Origin: CAVYGB01 sp046734815
GTDB lineage: Bacteria; Myxococcota_A; Polyangia; Fen-1088
Assembly: GCA_046734815.1 (NCBI GenBank)
Contig: JBKPRZ010000454.1
Coordinates: forward strand, 1-14,963
DNA length: 14,963 bases
Direction: 5' to 3'
In this document: positions 7,198 to 13,808 of the stretch, piece after piece
Layout of the letters: each line of letters starts with the position of its first letter
Numbering within the stretch: the first letter of the stretch is position 1
Translations under genes and position numbers: made by a program
Notes under the pieces: model-generated
Seen by the model: the letters and a program-made list of their open reading frames with translations, nothing else
Told to the model about the DNA's origin: nothing
Database searches by the model: none

Positions 7198-8232
7198 TCA
7201 AGAACGCTTGCGGCGACCCTTTTTGGCGGGACGGCCCTTCTTGCGTTCGGGCTTGGCGGCAGCGCCGCCAGCCTTGTCCCCGCCCTCGGCCTCTTTCGCG
7301 GCCAGCTCGTCGGTCGCCTTGAGCACGTTGTCGGGGACCTTCATCCCCTGCGTCTCGAGCGATCGACGGAACCACTTCATGGCTTCGTTGATGCACTTCT
7401 GCCAGTCGTCGGGATAGTCGAAGTACGCGAACGACTTCTGCCGGTACAGCAGGTTCGCGTAGGTCATCGCCTCGTGGTACTTGGGCCGCAGGGCCACGGC
7501 CTTTTCCAGGTACTTGATGCCCTTGTCGGCCAGGTCCACGCGCTGCTGGCTCACGATGTCCCCGAACGCGAACGGCGGAGCCACCTTCTTCTCTTGCTTC
7601 TTCTTCGGCTGGTTGGGATCGGGGCGCGGGTCGAAGGTCGACTTCTCGGGCGCGCCGCCCTTCTGGAAGAGCTGGTTATAAATGAAGACACCCGCGCCGT
7701 ATTGCGCTTCGGCGTCGTTGCTCAGCAGCTCGGCCTTGCGGTCGTACCATTCCAGGGTCTCGTCGAGCTTGTTCCACTTGGTGTAGACCTGGATCAGACC
7801 GCCGATGGCCTCGAGGTCGCGCGGGTTCCTCTTGAACCGCTCCTCGTACATCTTGGCCAGCTCTTCGAACTCGTCGTTGTCGAACAGCGTCTGGACGTAC
7901 AGCTGTTCACCGCGCGGATCTTGCGGCACCAGGTCGCGGTAGCGCGAGAGCGCTTCCTTGGCGCACTTGGCGGCCTGCTGGGTCTCGGGCGTCTTCGATC
8001 CCGGCACCAGGATCTGGCGGCAGGTGTAGCCCTTGTTGAGCCAGAGCTGCGGCAAGCTGGGCACGAACGCGGCGGCCTCGTCGAACTTGGCGACCGCTTC
8101 CTTGTACTGACCGTCACGATAATGACGGTTGCCCTGCTGCACGAGGCGGCGCCCGCGCACTTCGTTGCATCCGGTAGCAACGAGCAACGATGCGAAACAG
8201 AGGATGACCTTGCGTGGCGACCTTGCGATCAT
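7198..8232 (-). CDS. TPR-repeat lipoprotein
   Basis: From the ATG at 8232 this 344-residue protein starts with a lipoprotein signal: basic residues, a hydrophobic core and VATGC, making Cys22 the lipidation site. The open frame continues further upstream, but only this start gives the signal peptide, and GGAGATC is just before it. Tetratricopeptide-type helical pairs follow: about 31-64 (GNRHYRDGQYKEAVAKFDEA), 96-150, 155-190, and 235-290 (GIKYLEKAVALRPKYHEAM). They are interrupted by a Lys/Pro-rich loop near 215-232. The end is extremely basic (KKGRPAKKGRRKRS). TPR domains mediate protein-protein contacts. As first gene of the tonB-exbB-exbD-exbD cluster it probably acts in the envelope as a scaffold or assembly partner of that system; this role is inferred from context only. 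Confidence 0.82.
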   Translation of the reverse strand: MIARSPRKVILCFASLLVATGCNEVRGRRLVQQGNRHYRDGQYKEAVAKFDEAAAFVPSLPQLWLNKGYTCRQILVPGSKTPETQQAAKCAKEALSRYRDLVPQDPRGEQLYVQTLFDNDEFEELAKMYEERFKRNPRDLEAIGGLIQVYTKWNKLDETLEWYDRKAELLSNDAEAQYGAGVFIYNQLFQKGGAPEKSTFDPRPDPNQPKKKQEKKVAPPFAFGDIVSQQRVDLADKGIKYLEKAVALRPKYHEAMTYANLLYRQKSFAYFDYPDDWQKCINEAMKWFRRSLETQGMKVPDNVLKATDELAAKEAEGGDKAGGAAAKPERKKGRPAKKGRRKRS

Positions 8233-8288
8233 GATCTCCGTGCCCAACCCGGCGGTAGCAGCGGCTGCGTCCCCGACGTGGAGCGAAT

Positions 8289-8318
8289 TACATACAACGT
8301 TGACGTGCGGACGCGCAA
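8289..8318 (-). promoter_or_regulatory. Possible sigma-70-type promoter for the TPR-tonB-exbBD operon
   Basis: Read on the minus strand, TTGCGC (8318-8313) and TATGTA (8294-8289) are separated by 18 bases, about 57 bases ahead of the ATG at 8232. This local region is noticeably more AT-rich than its surroundings. An alternative -35-like TTGACT lies near 8362-8357, but I could not pair it with a good -10. The gap 8233-8461 otherwise shows nothing recognisable. Sequence-only promoter calls in very GC-rich genomes are weak. Confidence 0.3.
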
Positions 8319-8461
8319 GCCACATATGGCCACAATTTCCGGTATTCCCCACCTCTGAAAGTCAACCGCAGTTGGCCCGCGCGCGTCGCGATCTCACCGA
8401 CGCGCGTGCTCGGACGAGCGGGCGCGCGCGATGACATCCGCCCTTTCGACACGCAACGGTT

Positions 8462-9760
8462 TTACTGGGGCAACTCCCGCTCGAGTGAGTAGACCTCCAG
8501 CTGAGCGCCGCCGCGACTGAAGCTCTTGTGCTTGCGCAGGACGGCGGCATGCGTGCCCGCGGCTACCCAGGTGGCTGGGCGATCATCCATGGGGGCCCGC
8601 AGCAGCCTCTCGATCTTCGGTTTGAGGGTGCCCTGCCCCGCCGGGCCCTGCGGCTTGCCCTCCTCGGGAACCACCCAATAGATGTCGAGGTACGAAGGGT
8701 CCTTCTTGCGCCGCGCCAGCGCCTCGGGGTGCAGGGGATCGATGGCCAGCGAGAACACGAGCGCCCCGCTGCCTGGCAATTGCCGATCTTGCAACGTCGT
8801 CGGGTCGTAGTACCTCAGGTCCACCGGAAGCGGCAGGGGCCCCCGCCGGCCCTGATAGTCGACGAGGTCGAAGATGCTGGTGTCGGGCGAGAGCACCGGG
8901 AACAAGCTGCGGCCGGGGATCTTGCGCCGGAGATCGCTGGCCGCCGCCCACGCGTACACGTCGCCGATCTCGGCTTCCCACTTCCAGCGGCCGCTGAACA
9001 CGTCGAGGATCGCCGCACGATCGGGCAGCCGGATGTCCTTCTTCTTGTCGTATTCCCCCGGACGCAGACCGATGAGCTCGGTGTAGTCGTTCTGCCATTC
9101 GGCGCCGCGCAGGGGTGGCTTTTCCAGTTCGCGGTTGGGCTTGAACACGAAGGTGCTGGCGGCACCCATGCGGTCCAGCCCGTCGAGGCGGTGCCGGACC
9201 ACCGTCACCACCTCGCCCTTGCCCTGGGCGGTGCGGTTCCAGGCCACCAGGAAGCCGCGCCCCTGCTGGCTGGACAGACCGAAGTCGGTCACCGGGCCGA
9301 TCAGGCGCGCGGGCTTGCCCTGGGCATCGAAGTACTGCGCCGATCGGCGGCCCGAGCCGGCGTCGCGGCTGACAAGCACCACGCCCTTGCCTCCCGGCGC
9401 GAAGGCGATCCGCTCGAACTGCCGCTGCGGGTCCCCCACCGTGATCGACCGGCGCGGCTTGCCGGTGCCGAGGTCGATGATGTCGATGCGGGCGAAGGAG
9501 GCGGCGTCGGTCAGCAACACCGCCAGCGATCCCGACTCGCGGTCCAGCGCCATCGGGTCGTCGATGAAGCCCTTCTCGACCTTGATCGTGAAGCGCGGCT
9601 CGGCGGGCGGGCCGCCCGGCACCGGCGGCGGATACTGCGCGGCGGCCTCGCTGGTGAAGGTGCCGCCCATTAGCGCCAGCGTTAGTAGCGGGAGGGACAG
9701 GTGTAGCTTTGCGCGGACGGTTCTCTCGAAGTGAGATCCCGCGCATCGGCGCCCCCTCAC
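8462..9760 (-). CDS. Secreted beta-propeller-like protein (hypothetical)
   Basis: The coding frame gives about 432 residues with a signal-peptide-like segment (RAKLHLSLPLLTLALMGGTF) ending at an AxA-type site, SEAAA before QYPPP. After a Pro-rich spacer come repeated strand-rich units such as GSLAVLLTDAASFARIDIIDLGTGKPRRSITVGD and FERIAFAPGGKGVVLVSRD. That pattern of short strands and turns with DLGTGKP and FAPGG phrases resembles beta-propeller blades. No catalytic motif is recognised. The start is uncertain: the only in-frame starts are the GTG at 9760, which keeps the signal peptide but lies in a dispersed repeat without a ribosome-binding site, and the ATG at 9670, which would remove it. 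It lies upstream of the TPR-tonB operon on the same strand and is divergent from the his operon. Confidence 0.65.
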   Translation of the reverse strand: MRGRRCAGSHFERTVRAKLHLSLPLLTLALMGGTFTSEAAAQYPPPVPGGPPAEPRFTIKVEKGFIDDPMALDRESGSLAVLLTDAASFARIDIIDLGTGKPRRSITVGDPQRQFERIAFAPGGKGVVLVSRDAGSGRRSAQYFDAQGKPARLIGPVTDFGLSSQQGRGFLVAWNRTAQGKGEVVTVVRHRLDGLDRMGAASTFVFKPNRELEKPPLRGAEWQNDYTELIGLRPGEYDKKKDIRLPDRAAILDVFSGRWKWEAEIGDVYAWAAASDLRRKIPGRSLFPVLSPDTSIFDLVDYQGRRGPLPLPVDLRYYDPTTLQDRQLPGSGALVFSLAIDPLHPEALARRKKDPSYLDIYWVVPEEGKPQGPAGQGTLKPKIERLLRAPMDDRPATWVAAGTHAAVLRKHKSFSRGGAQLEVYSLERELPQ

Positions 9761-9806
9761 CCGTCGACGCTGCCGCGTCGCCGACCTCTCCCCGCTGGGG
9801 AGAGGT
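9752..9806. repeat. Dispersed REP-like hairpin repeat, copy 1
   Basis: CCCTCACCC is followed after about 22 bases by a perfect hairpin: ACCTCTCCCC (9784-9793), loop GCT, GGGGAGAGGT (9797-9806). The combination of CCCTCACCC with a CTCTCCCCGC/GGGGAGAG stem is a familiar type of short intergenic repeat in GC-rich proteobacteria. A related copy in the opposite orientation lies at 11352-11391. It sits between the divergent beta-propeller gene and hisB. Confidence 0.6.
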
Positions 9807-9923
9807 TGAGAATGATGCTCTGTCCTGCGCATAGCGGCGCGATTATGGAGGCGATCGCAGATTCCGCCAAGGCGGTGCGCCGGGCGCCGGCGGACGCCGA
9901 CTTCGGCGCGAATCACTGCGGGT

Positions 9924-9952
9924 TTGACGGGTGCGCGGCGCAAATTCATAGT
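9924..9952 (+). promoter_or_regulatory. Possible his operon promoter giving a near-leaderless hisB transcript
   Basis: TTGACG (9924-9929) and CATAGT (9947-9952) are 17 bases apart. Transcription would start at or within a few bases of the hisB ATG at 9960. This fits the lack of any ribosome-binding sequence before that ATG. Support is from two hexamers only. Confidence 0.25.
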
Positions 9953-9959
9953 CACGCGC

Positions 9960-10553
9960 ATGCGGCGCGCGACCGTCGAGCGCATCACCAAGGAGACGCA
10001 GATCCGGCTGACGCTGGATCTGGACGGGACCGGCGTGCGGCAGATCGCCACGCCGTTGCCGTTCCTCAACCACATGCTGGACACGGTGGCGCGGCACGGG
10101 CTGTTCGATCTGGACCTGGCGGCCAAGGGCGACGTGGAGGTCGACGGGCACCACACGGTCGAGGACGTGGGCATCGTGCTGGGCCAGGCCTTCAAGCAGG
10201 CGCTGGGCGACAAGCGGGGGATCAGCCGCTTCGGCTCGGCGGTGATTCCGATGGACGAGACCCTGTGCACGGGGGCGATGGACTTCGGCGGGCGGGCGGC
10301 GTTCGTGTATCACGCCGACGCGCTGAAGGGCCGCTGGGTGGGCGACTTCGACGCCGAGCTGGCGCGCGAGTTCTTCGGCGGCTTCGCCAGCACCGCGCTG
10401 TGCAACCTGCACCTCGAGGTCCGCTACGGCGAGAACGCCCACCACATCATCGAGGCGCTGTTCAAGGCCTTCGCCCGCGCCGCGCGCGCGGCGGTGGCGG
10501 TGGACCCGCGCGAGGCGGGCATCCCGTCCACCAAGGGAACGTTGATCGCGTGA
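9960..10553 (+). CDS. hisB: Imidazoleglycerol-phosphate dehydratase
   Basis: This 197-residue cytoplasmic enzyme dehydrates imidazole glycerol phosphate to imidazole acetol phosphate, the sixth step of histidine synthesis. Its length matches the stand-alone HisB family (about 195). The family's metal-binding motifs are present: FLNHMLDTVARHG (35-47), DGHHTVEDVG (62-71) and ENAHHIIEALFKAFARA (158-174), each with paired histidines and acidic residues that bind the manganese ions. The C-terminal STKGTL is also typical. It lacks the N-terminal phosphatase domain of the enterobacterial fusion. The ATG at 9960 fits the family N-terminus (RRATVERITKETQI). No Shine-Dalgarno sequence precedes it; a TTG at 9924 is an unlikely alternative. 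It is the first gene of this his cluster. Confidence 0.96.
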   Translation: MRRATVERITKETQIRLTLDLDGTGVRQIATPLPFLNHMLDTVARHGLFDLDLAAKGDVEVDGHHTVEDVGIVLGQAFKQALGDKRGISRFGSAVIPMDETLCTGAMDFGGRAAFVYHADALKGRWVGDFDAELAREFFGGFASTALCNLHLEVRYGENAHHIIEALFKAFARAARAAVAVDPREAGIPSTKGTLIA

Positions 10554-10605
10554 GCGCGCTGCGGCCCCTGGTGATCGTCGACAACCTGCAGAACGGAGCG
10601 CGACG

Positions 10606-11304
10606 GTGAGCGCACGCGGGCGCGTCGTCATCGTGGACACCGGCAGCGGCAACCTGCGCAGCGTGGAGAAGGCGGTCGCGGCGTCGGGCGGCGACGTGTG
10701 CGTGTCCAGCGATGCGGAGGTGGTGGCCGCGGCCGACAAGATCGTGGTGCCGGGACAGGGCGCCTTCGGCGGCTGCGTGGCCGGGCTGGGCAAGGAGGGC
10801 GGGGCCCTGCGGCAGGCGGTGCTCGGGTCGATCCGCGCCGGCAAGCCGTACCTGGGGATCTGCCTGGGCCTGCAGGTGCTGTTCGAGGGCAGCGAGGAGG
10901 AGCCTGGCCGCGCGGGCCTGGGCGTGCTGCCGGGGATGGTGGTGCGTTTTCCGTTCGCCCGCGGAACCAGTGACGCCAGCGCGGGAACGGCCGATAGCAC
11001 CGCTGGACCCGAGCGCGCCGCCAACGCGCACCTCAAGGTGCCGCACATGGGGTGGAACGCGTGTCACCGCGGGCCCGCCGCGGGGGCGCACGCGCTCGCC
11101 GACACGCCCGACGGCACCTACTTCTATTTCGTGCACAGCTATTACCCCGCTCCGGCGCGCGCCCAGGACGTGGCGCTGTGGTCCGACTACGGCGGCCGCT
11201 TCTGCGTGGCCGTCGCGCGCGACAACATCTTTGCGTGTCAGTTCCACCCCGAGAAAAGCCAGTCCGCCGGCCTGCGCCTGCTGGCGAGGTTCGTCGATGA
11301 CTGA
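10606..11304 (+). CDS. hisH: Imidazole glycerol phosphate synthase, glutamine amidotransferase subunit
   Basis: This 232-residue class I glutamine amidotransferase releases ammonia from glutamine and passes it to HisF. The catalytic triad is visible: Cys86 in the nucleophile elbow GICLGLQ, and His214 and Glu216 in FHPEKS. Other HisH signatures are IVDTGSGNLRSV, VVPGQGAFGGC, VPHMGWN (145-151) and FVHSYY. It is longer than the usual 200-210 residues because of a Ser/Thr/Ala-rich insert at about 119-141, between the FPF strand and VPHMGW. The GTG start has GGAG 7 bases upstream. It follows hisB by 52 bases. Its stop codon lies inside a 19-bp tandem duplication. Confidence 0.95.
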   Translation: MSARGRVVIVDTGSGNLRSVEKAVAASGGDVCVSSDAEVVAAADKIVVPGQGAFGGCVAGLGKEGGALRQAVLGSIRAGKPYLGICLGLQVLFEGSEEEPGRAGLGVLPGMVVRFPFARGTSDASAGTADSTAGPERAANAHLKVPHMGWNACHRGPAAGAHALADTPDGTYFYFVHSYYPAPARAQDVALWSDYGGRFCVAVARDNIFACQFHPEKSQSAGLRLLARFVDD

Positions 11305-11332
11305 CATATCGATCGATGACTGACATATCGAT
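11295..11332. repeat. Perfect 19-bp tandem duplication over the hisH stop codon
   Basis: CGATGACTGACATATCGAT occurs twice back to back, at 11295-11313 and 11314-11332, with no mismatch. The first copy holds the last two hisH codons and the TGA. The second copy is untranslated. The unit itself begins and ends with CGAT. Confidence 0.85.
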
Positions 11333-11351
11333 GCCCCGCCGCGATCGTTCG

Positions 11352-11391
11352 CCCTCGCCCCGCGACAGCGGGGAGAGGGAGGGGTGAGGGG
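11352..11391. repeat. Dispersed REP-like hairpin repeat, copy 2
   Basis: The stem CCCTCGCCCCGC (11352-11363), loop GACA, and GCGGGGAGAGGG (11368-11379) pair with one mismatch, followed by AGGGGTGAGGG. It has the same parts as the copy at 9752-9806 but in the opposite orientation. It lies between hisH and hisA and could affect expression of the downstream his genes by forming an RNA hairpin. There is no T-run. Confidence 0.6.
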
Positions 11392-11413
11392 CCGCCGTGA
11401 TGAGACACCCGCC

Positions 11414-12139
11414 ATGCTGATCTTCCCCGCCATCGATCTCCTGGGCGGCCGCGCCGTGCGGCTGGAGCAGGGGCGCCGTGAGAGTGCCAAGGTTTATTCG
11501 ACCGAGCCGTGGAGCGTGGCCGAGGCCTTCGCCCGCGATGGAGCCGCCCGCCTGCACGTGGTCGACCTGGACGCCGCCTTCTCCGCCGGACGCGAGAACA
11601 ACCACGACACCATCCGCCGCATCGCCGCGGCGGCGGGCATCGAGATCGAGGTGGGCGGCGGCGTGCGCTCGGTGGCGGACTGCGAGCGGCTGTTCGAGCT
11701 GGGCGCCCGCTACGCCGTGCTGGGCACCGCCGCCCTGAAGACGCCGGAGGTGCTGGCCGAGACCTGCCGCCGCTTCCCCGGGCGCATCGTGGTCGCCGTC
11801 GACGCGCGCGGGGGCAAGGTCGCCACCGAGGGCTGGCAGGAGGCCTCGACCGCCGACGCCGCCGAGGTCGCCGAGTCTGCCGCCCGCGCCGGCGCGGCGG
11901 CGGTGCTGTACACCGACATCGCCCGCGACGGCATGCAGTCGGGGCCCGACCTGGACGCCACCGCCCGGCTGGTCACCCGGCTGGGCTGCCCGGTGATCGC
12001 CTCGGGCGGCGTGTCGCGGCTGGAGGACCTGGACCGCGTGCACGCCAGCGGAGCGTTCGCGGTGATCATCGGCCGCGCGATCTACGAACGCACCTTCACG
12101 GTCGCCGAGGCGATCGCCCGCGTGGGCAAGGGGCGCTGA
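11414..12139 (+). CDS. hisA: ProFAR isomerase (HisA)
   Basis: This 241-residue (beta/alpha)8-barrel enzyme isomerises the aminoaldose ProFAR to the aminoketose PRFAR, the step before the HisH-HisF synthase. The general acid-base pair is in place: Asp8 in FPAIDLLGG and Asp130 in VVAVDARGG. The phosphate-binding motifs are IEVGGGVRS (78-86) and VIASGGVS (194-201), and YTDIARDGM (166-174) is typical of the family. Length is normal. The ATG at 11414 gives the family N-terminus MLIFPAIDL, although no strong ribosome-binding site precedes it. An earlier in-frame start would only add non-family residues from the repeat. It is followed by hisF after 2 bases. Confidence 0.96.
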   Translation: MLIFPAIDLLGGRAVRLEQGRRESAKVYSTEPWSVAEAFARDGAARLHVVDLDAAFSAGRENNHDTIRRIAAAAGIEIEVGGGVRSVADCERLFELGARYAVLGTAALKTPEVLAETCRRFPGRIVVAVDARGGKVATEGWQEASTADAAEVAESAARAGAAAVLYTDIARDGMQSGPDLDATARLVTRLGCPVIASGGVSRLEDLDRVHASGAFAVIIGRAIYERTFTVAEAIARVGKGR

Positions 12140-12141
12140 GC

Positions 12142-12945
12142 ATGCTCGCCAAGCGCATCATCCCCTGCCTGGACGTGGACGGCGGGCGCGTGAAGAAGGG
12201 CGTGCGTTTCCAGGAGCTGCGCGACGCCGGTGACCCGGTGGCGGTGGCCGCGGCCTACGACCGGCAGGGCGCCGACGAGGTCTGCTTCCTCGACATCTCC
12301 GCCTCGGCCGAGGGGCGCGCCACCACCCTGGACATGGTGCGCGCGACCGCCGAGCAGGTGTTCCTGCCGCTGACCGTGGGCGGCGGCGTGCGCAGCGTGG
12401 AAGACGTGCGCGCGCTGCTGCTTGCCGGCGCCGACAAGGTCGGCATCAACACCGCGGCGGTCTCCGACCCCCAGCTGGTGCGCCGGGCCTCGGACGCGTT
12501 CGGCGACCAGGCCATCGTGGTGGCGGTGGACGCGCGCCGCCGGCGGGGCGACGGGGCCGAGCTGGCCTGGGAGGTGTACACCCACGGCGGCCGGCGGCCC
12601 ACCGACATCGATGCGGTCGCCTGGTGCGTGAAGATGGCCGAGCTGGGAGCGGGCGAGATCCTGCTGACCAGCATGGACCGCGACGGCACCCGGGACGGCT
12701 TCGACCTCGAGCTCACGCGGCAGGTGTCCGATCGCGTGCCCATCCCGGTCATCGCCTCGGGCGGCGTGGGCACGCTGGCCCACCTGTACGAGGGCATCGC
12801 CCAGGGCGGCGCCGACGCCGTGCTGGCGGCGTCGATCTTCCACTTCGGCGAGCACACCGTGGGCGAGGCCCGCGACTACCTGCGCGCGCGCGGCGTGCCC
12901 GTGCGTGCGCTGCCGGGTGAATCGCCGGCCGGGAGCACGCCGTGA
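12142..12945 (+). CDS. hisF: Imidazole glycerol phosphate synthase, cyclase subunit
   Basis: This 267-residue (beta/alpha)8-barrel enzyme uses ammonia from HisH to convert PRFAR into imidazole glycerol phosphate and AICAR. The catalytic aspartates Asp11 (IIPCLDVDGGRVKKG) and Asp130 (VVVAVDAR) are present. So are FLDISAS (49-55), TVGGGVRS, LLTSMDRDGT and VIASGGVG, and the family's length is matched. The ATG lies 2 bases after the hisA stop, so translation is probably coupled. Its TGA overlaps the GTG start of hisIE. The last dozen residues (LPGESPAGSTP) are an extra tail without conservation. Confidence 0.97.
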   Translation: MLAKRIIPCLDVDGGRVKKGVRFQELRDAGDPVAVAAAYDRQGADEVCFLDISASAEGRATTLDMVRATAEQVFLPLTVGGGVRSVEDVRALLLAGADKVGINTAAVSDPQLVRRASDAFGDQAIVVAVDARRRRGDGAELAWEVYTHGGRRPTDIDAVAWCVKMAELGAGEILLTSMDRDGTRDGFDLELTRQVSDRVPIPVIASGGVGTLAHLYEGIAQGGADAVLAASIFHFGEHTVGEARDYLRARGVPVRALPGESPAGSTP

Positions 12946-13664
12946 GCGCACCGGCGGACGACCAGGCGCGCGCGGCGGACGCGTTCGTCGCCGCCGTGAA
13001 GTTCGACGAGCAGGGACTGGTGCCGGCCATCGCCCAGGACGTGAGCACCGGGGTGGTGCGCATGTTCGCCTGGGCCAACGCCGAAGCCCTGCGCGCCACC
13101 TTCGCCGCCGGCCAGGCGACGTTCTGGAGCCGCTCGCGCCGGCAGCTGTGGCGCAAGGGCGCCGAGAGCGGCCACGTCATGCCGGTGCGCGAGCTGCGCC
13201 TGGACTGCGACGGCGACGCGGTCCTGTACCTGTGCGACCCGGTGGGCCCCTCCTGCCACACCAGCCGCACCTCCTGTTTCTTCCGCACCTCCCCCCTGCC
13301 CGCGCCCGCCGCCGCGCTCGCCGAGGACGACGGCCCCGCCGAGGTGCCCGGCGCCATCCTCTCGCGCCTGGCCCAGGTGATCCGCGCGCGCCGCCAAGAG
13401 ACCGCCGAGAAGTCCTACGTCGCGTCGCTGCTGACCAGGGGCGTCCCCAAGATCAACGCCAAGGTCATGGAGGAAGCGCGCGAGGTGACCGAGGCCCTCA
13501 CCGCCGGCGAGCCCCACGCCATCGCCCACGAAGCCGCCGACGTCATCTTCCACCTGCTGGTCGGCCTGGAAGCCACCGGCGTGTCAGTCGACGACGTCTT
13601 CGCCGAGCTCCGCCGCCGCTTCGGCACCAGCGGCCACACCGAGAAGGCCTCCCGCGGCGGCTGA
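12942..13664 (+). CDS. hisIE: Bifunctional phosphoribosyl-AMP cyclohydrolase / phosphoribosyl-ATP pyrophosphohydrolase
   Basis: This 240-residue fusion performs the second and third steps of histidine synthesis. The N-terminal HisI domain (about 18-116) has MFAWANAEAL, FWSRSRRQLWRKGAESGH and DCDGD (88-92). Zinc-ligand cysteines lie at 89, 105 and 112 (SCHTSRTSCFF), and Asp88, 90 and 92 are likely magnesium ligands. After an Ala/Pro-rich linker (117-136), the HisE domain (about 137-228) carries KSYVASLL, KVMEEAREV and HEAADVIFHLLV with the acidic metal-binding residues. The GTG start overlaps the hisF stop by four bases (GTGA), a sign of coupled translation. It is the last his gene here. Confidence 0.95.
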   Translation: MSAPADDQARAADAFVAAVKFDEQGLVPAIAQDVSTGVVRMFAWANAEALRATFAAGQATFWSRSRRQLWRKGAESGHVMPVRELRLDCDGDAVLYLCDPVGPSCHTSRTSCFFRTSPLPAPAAALAEDDGPAEVPGAILSRLAQVIRARRQETAEKSYVASLLTRGVPKINAKVMEEAREVTEALTAGEPHAIAHEAADVIFHLLVGLEATGVSVDDVFAELRRRFGTSGHTEKASRGG

Positions 13665-13665
13665 T

Positions 13666-13794
13666 TTGGCCCGGGATCTCCCGTCTCCTTTTCAGCTCGA
13701 TCCGCAAACCCTGCGCTCCGGCCTGAACTTCACACTGGACACCGACAAGGGCGAGATCGACCTGCTCGCCTTCCCTGACCCTGGGCTGAGGTAA
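13666..13794 (+). pseudogene. Remnant resembling a nucleotidyltransferase-like protein
   Basis: The gap between hisIE and the helicase reads in one frame as about 42 codons, including PFQLDPQTLRSGLNFTLDTD and then KGEIDLLAFPD, ending in TAA. The pattern L-x-P-x-T-L-R-x-GLNFTL-x-TD-x-G-x-IDLL is what I recall from the core of nucleotidyltransferase-like toxin-antitoxin or AbiEii-related proteins, where GxIDLLG contains metal-binding acidic residues. It has no proper start, begins right at the hisIE stop, and loses similarity after DLL. It therefore looks like a fragment left by deletion. The identification rests on memory of a short motif and is moderate at best. Confidence 0.45.
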
Positions 13795-13808
13795 TCTTCC
13801 CGCCGCAC

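Noticed and set aside
9812..9960. Histidine attenuator leader peptide upstream of hisB
   Set aside because: The small frame starting ATGATGCTCTGT has a single His and no His run, and no terminator/antiterminator pair is evident.
11509..12141. In-frame upstream extension of hisF through hisA
   Set aside because: The upstream codons are an out-of-frame reading of hisA; the hisF family N-terminus begins exactly at the ATG at 12142.
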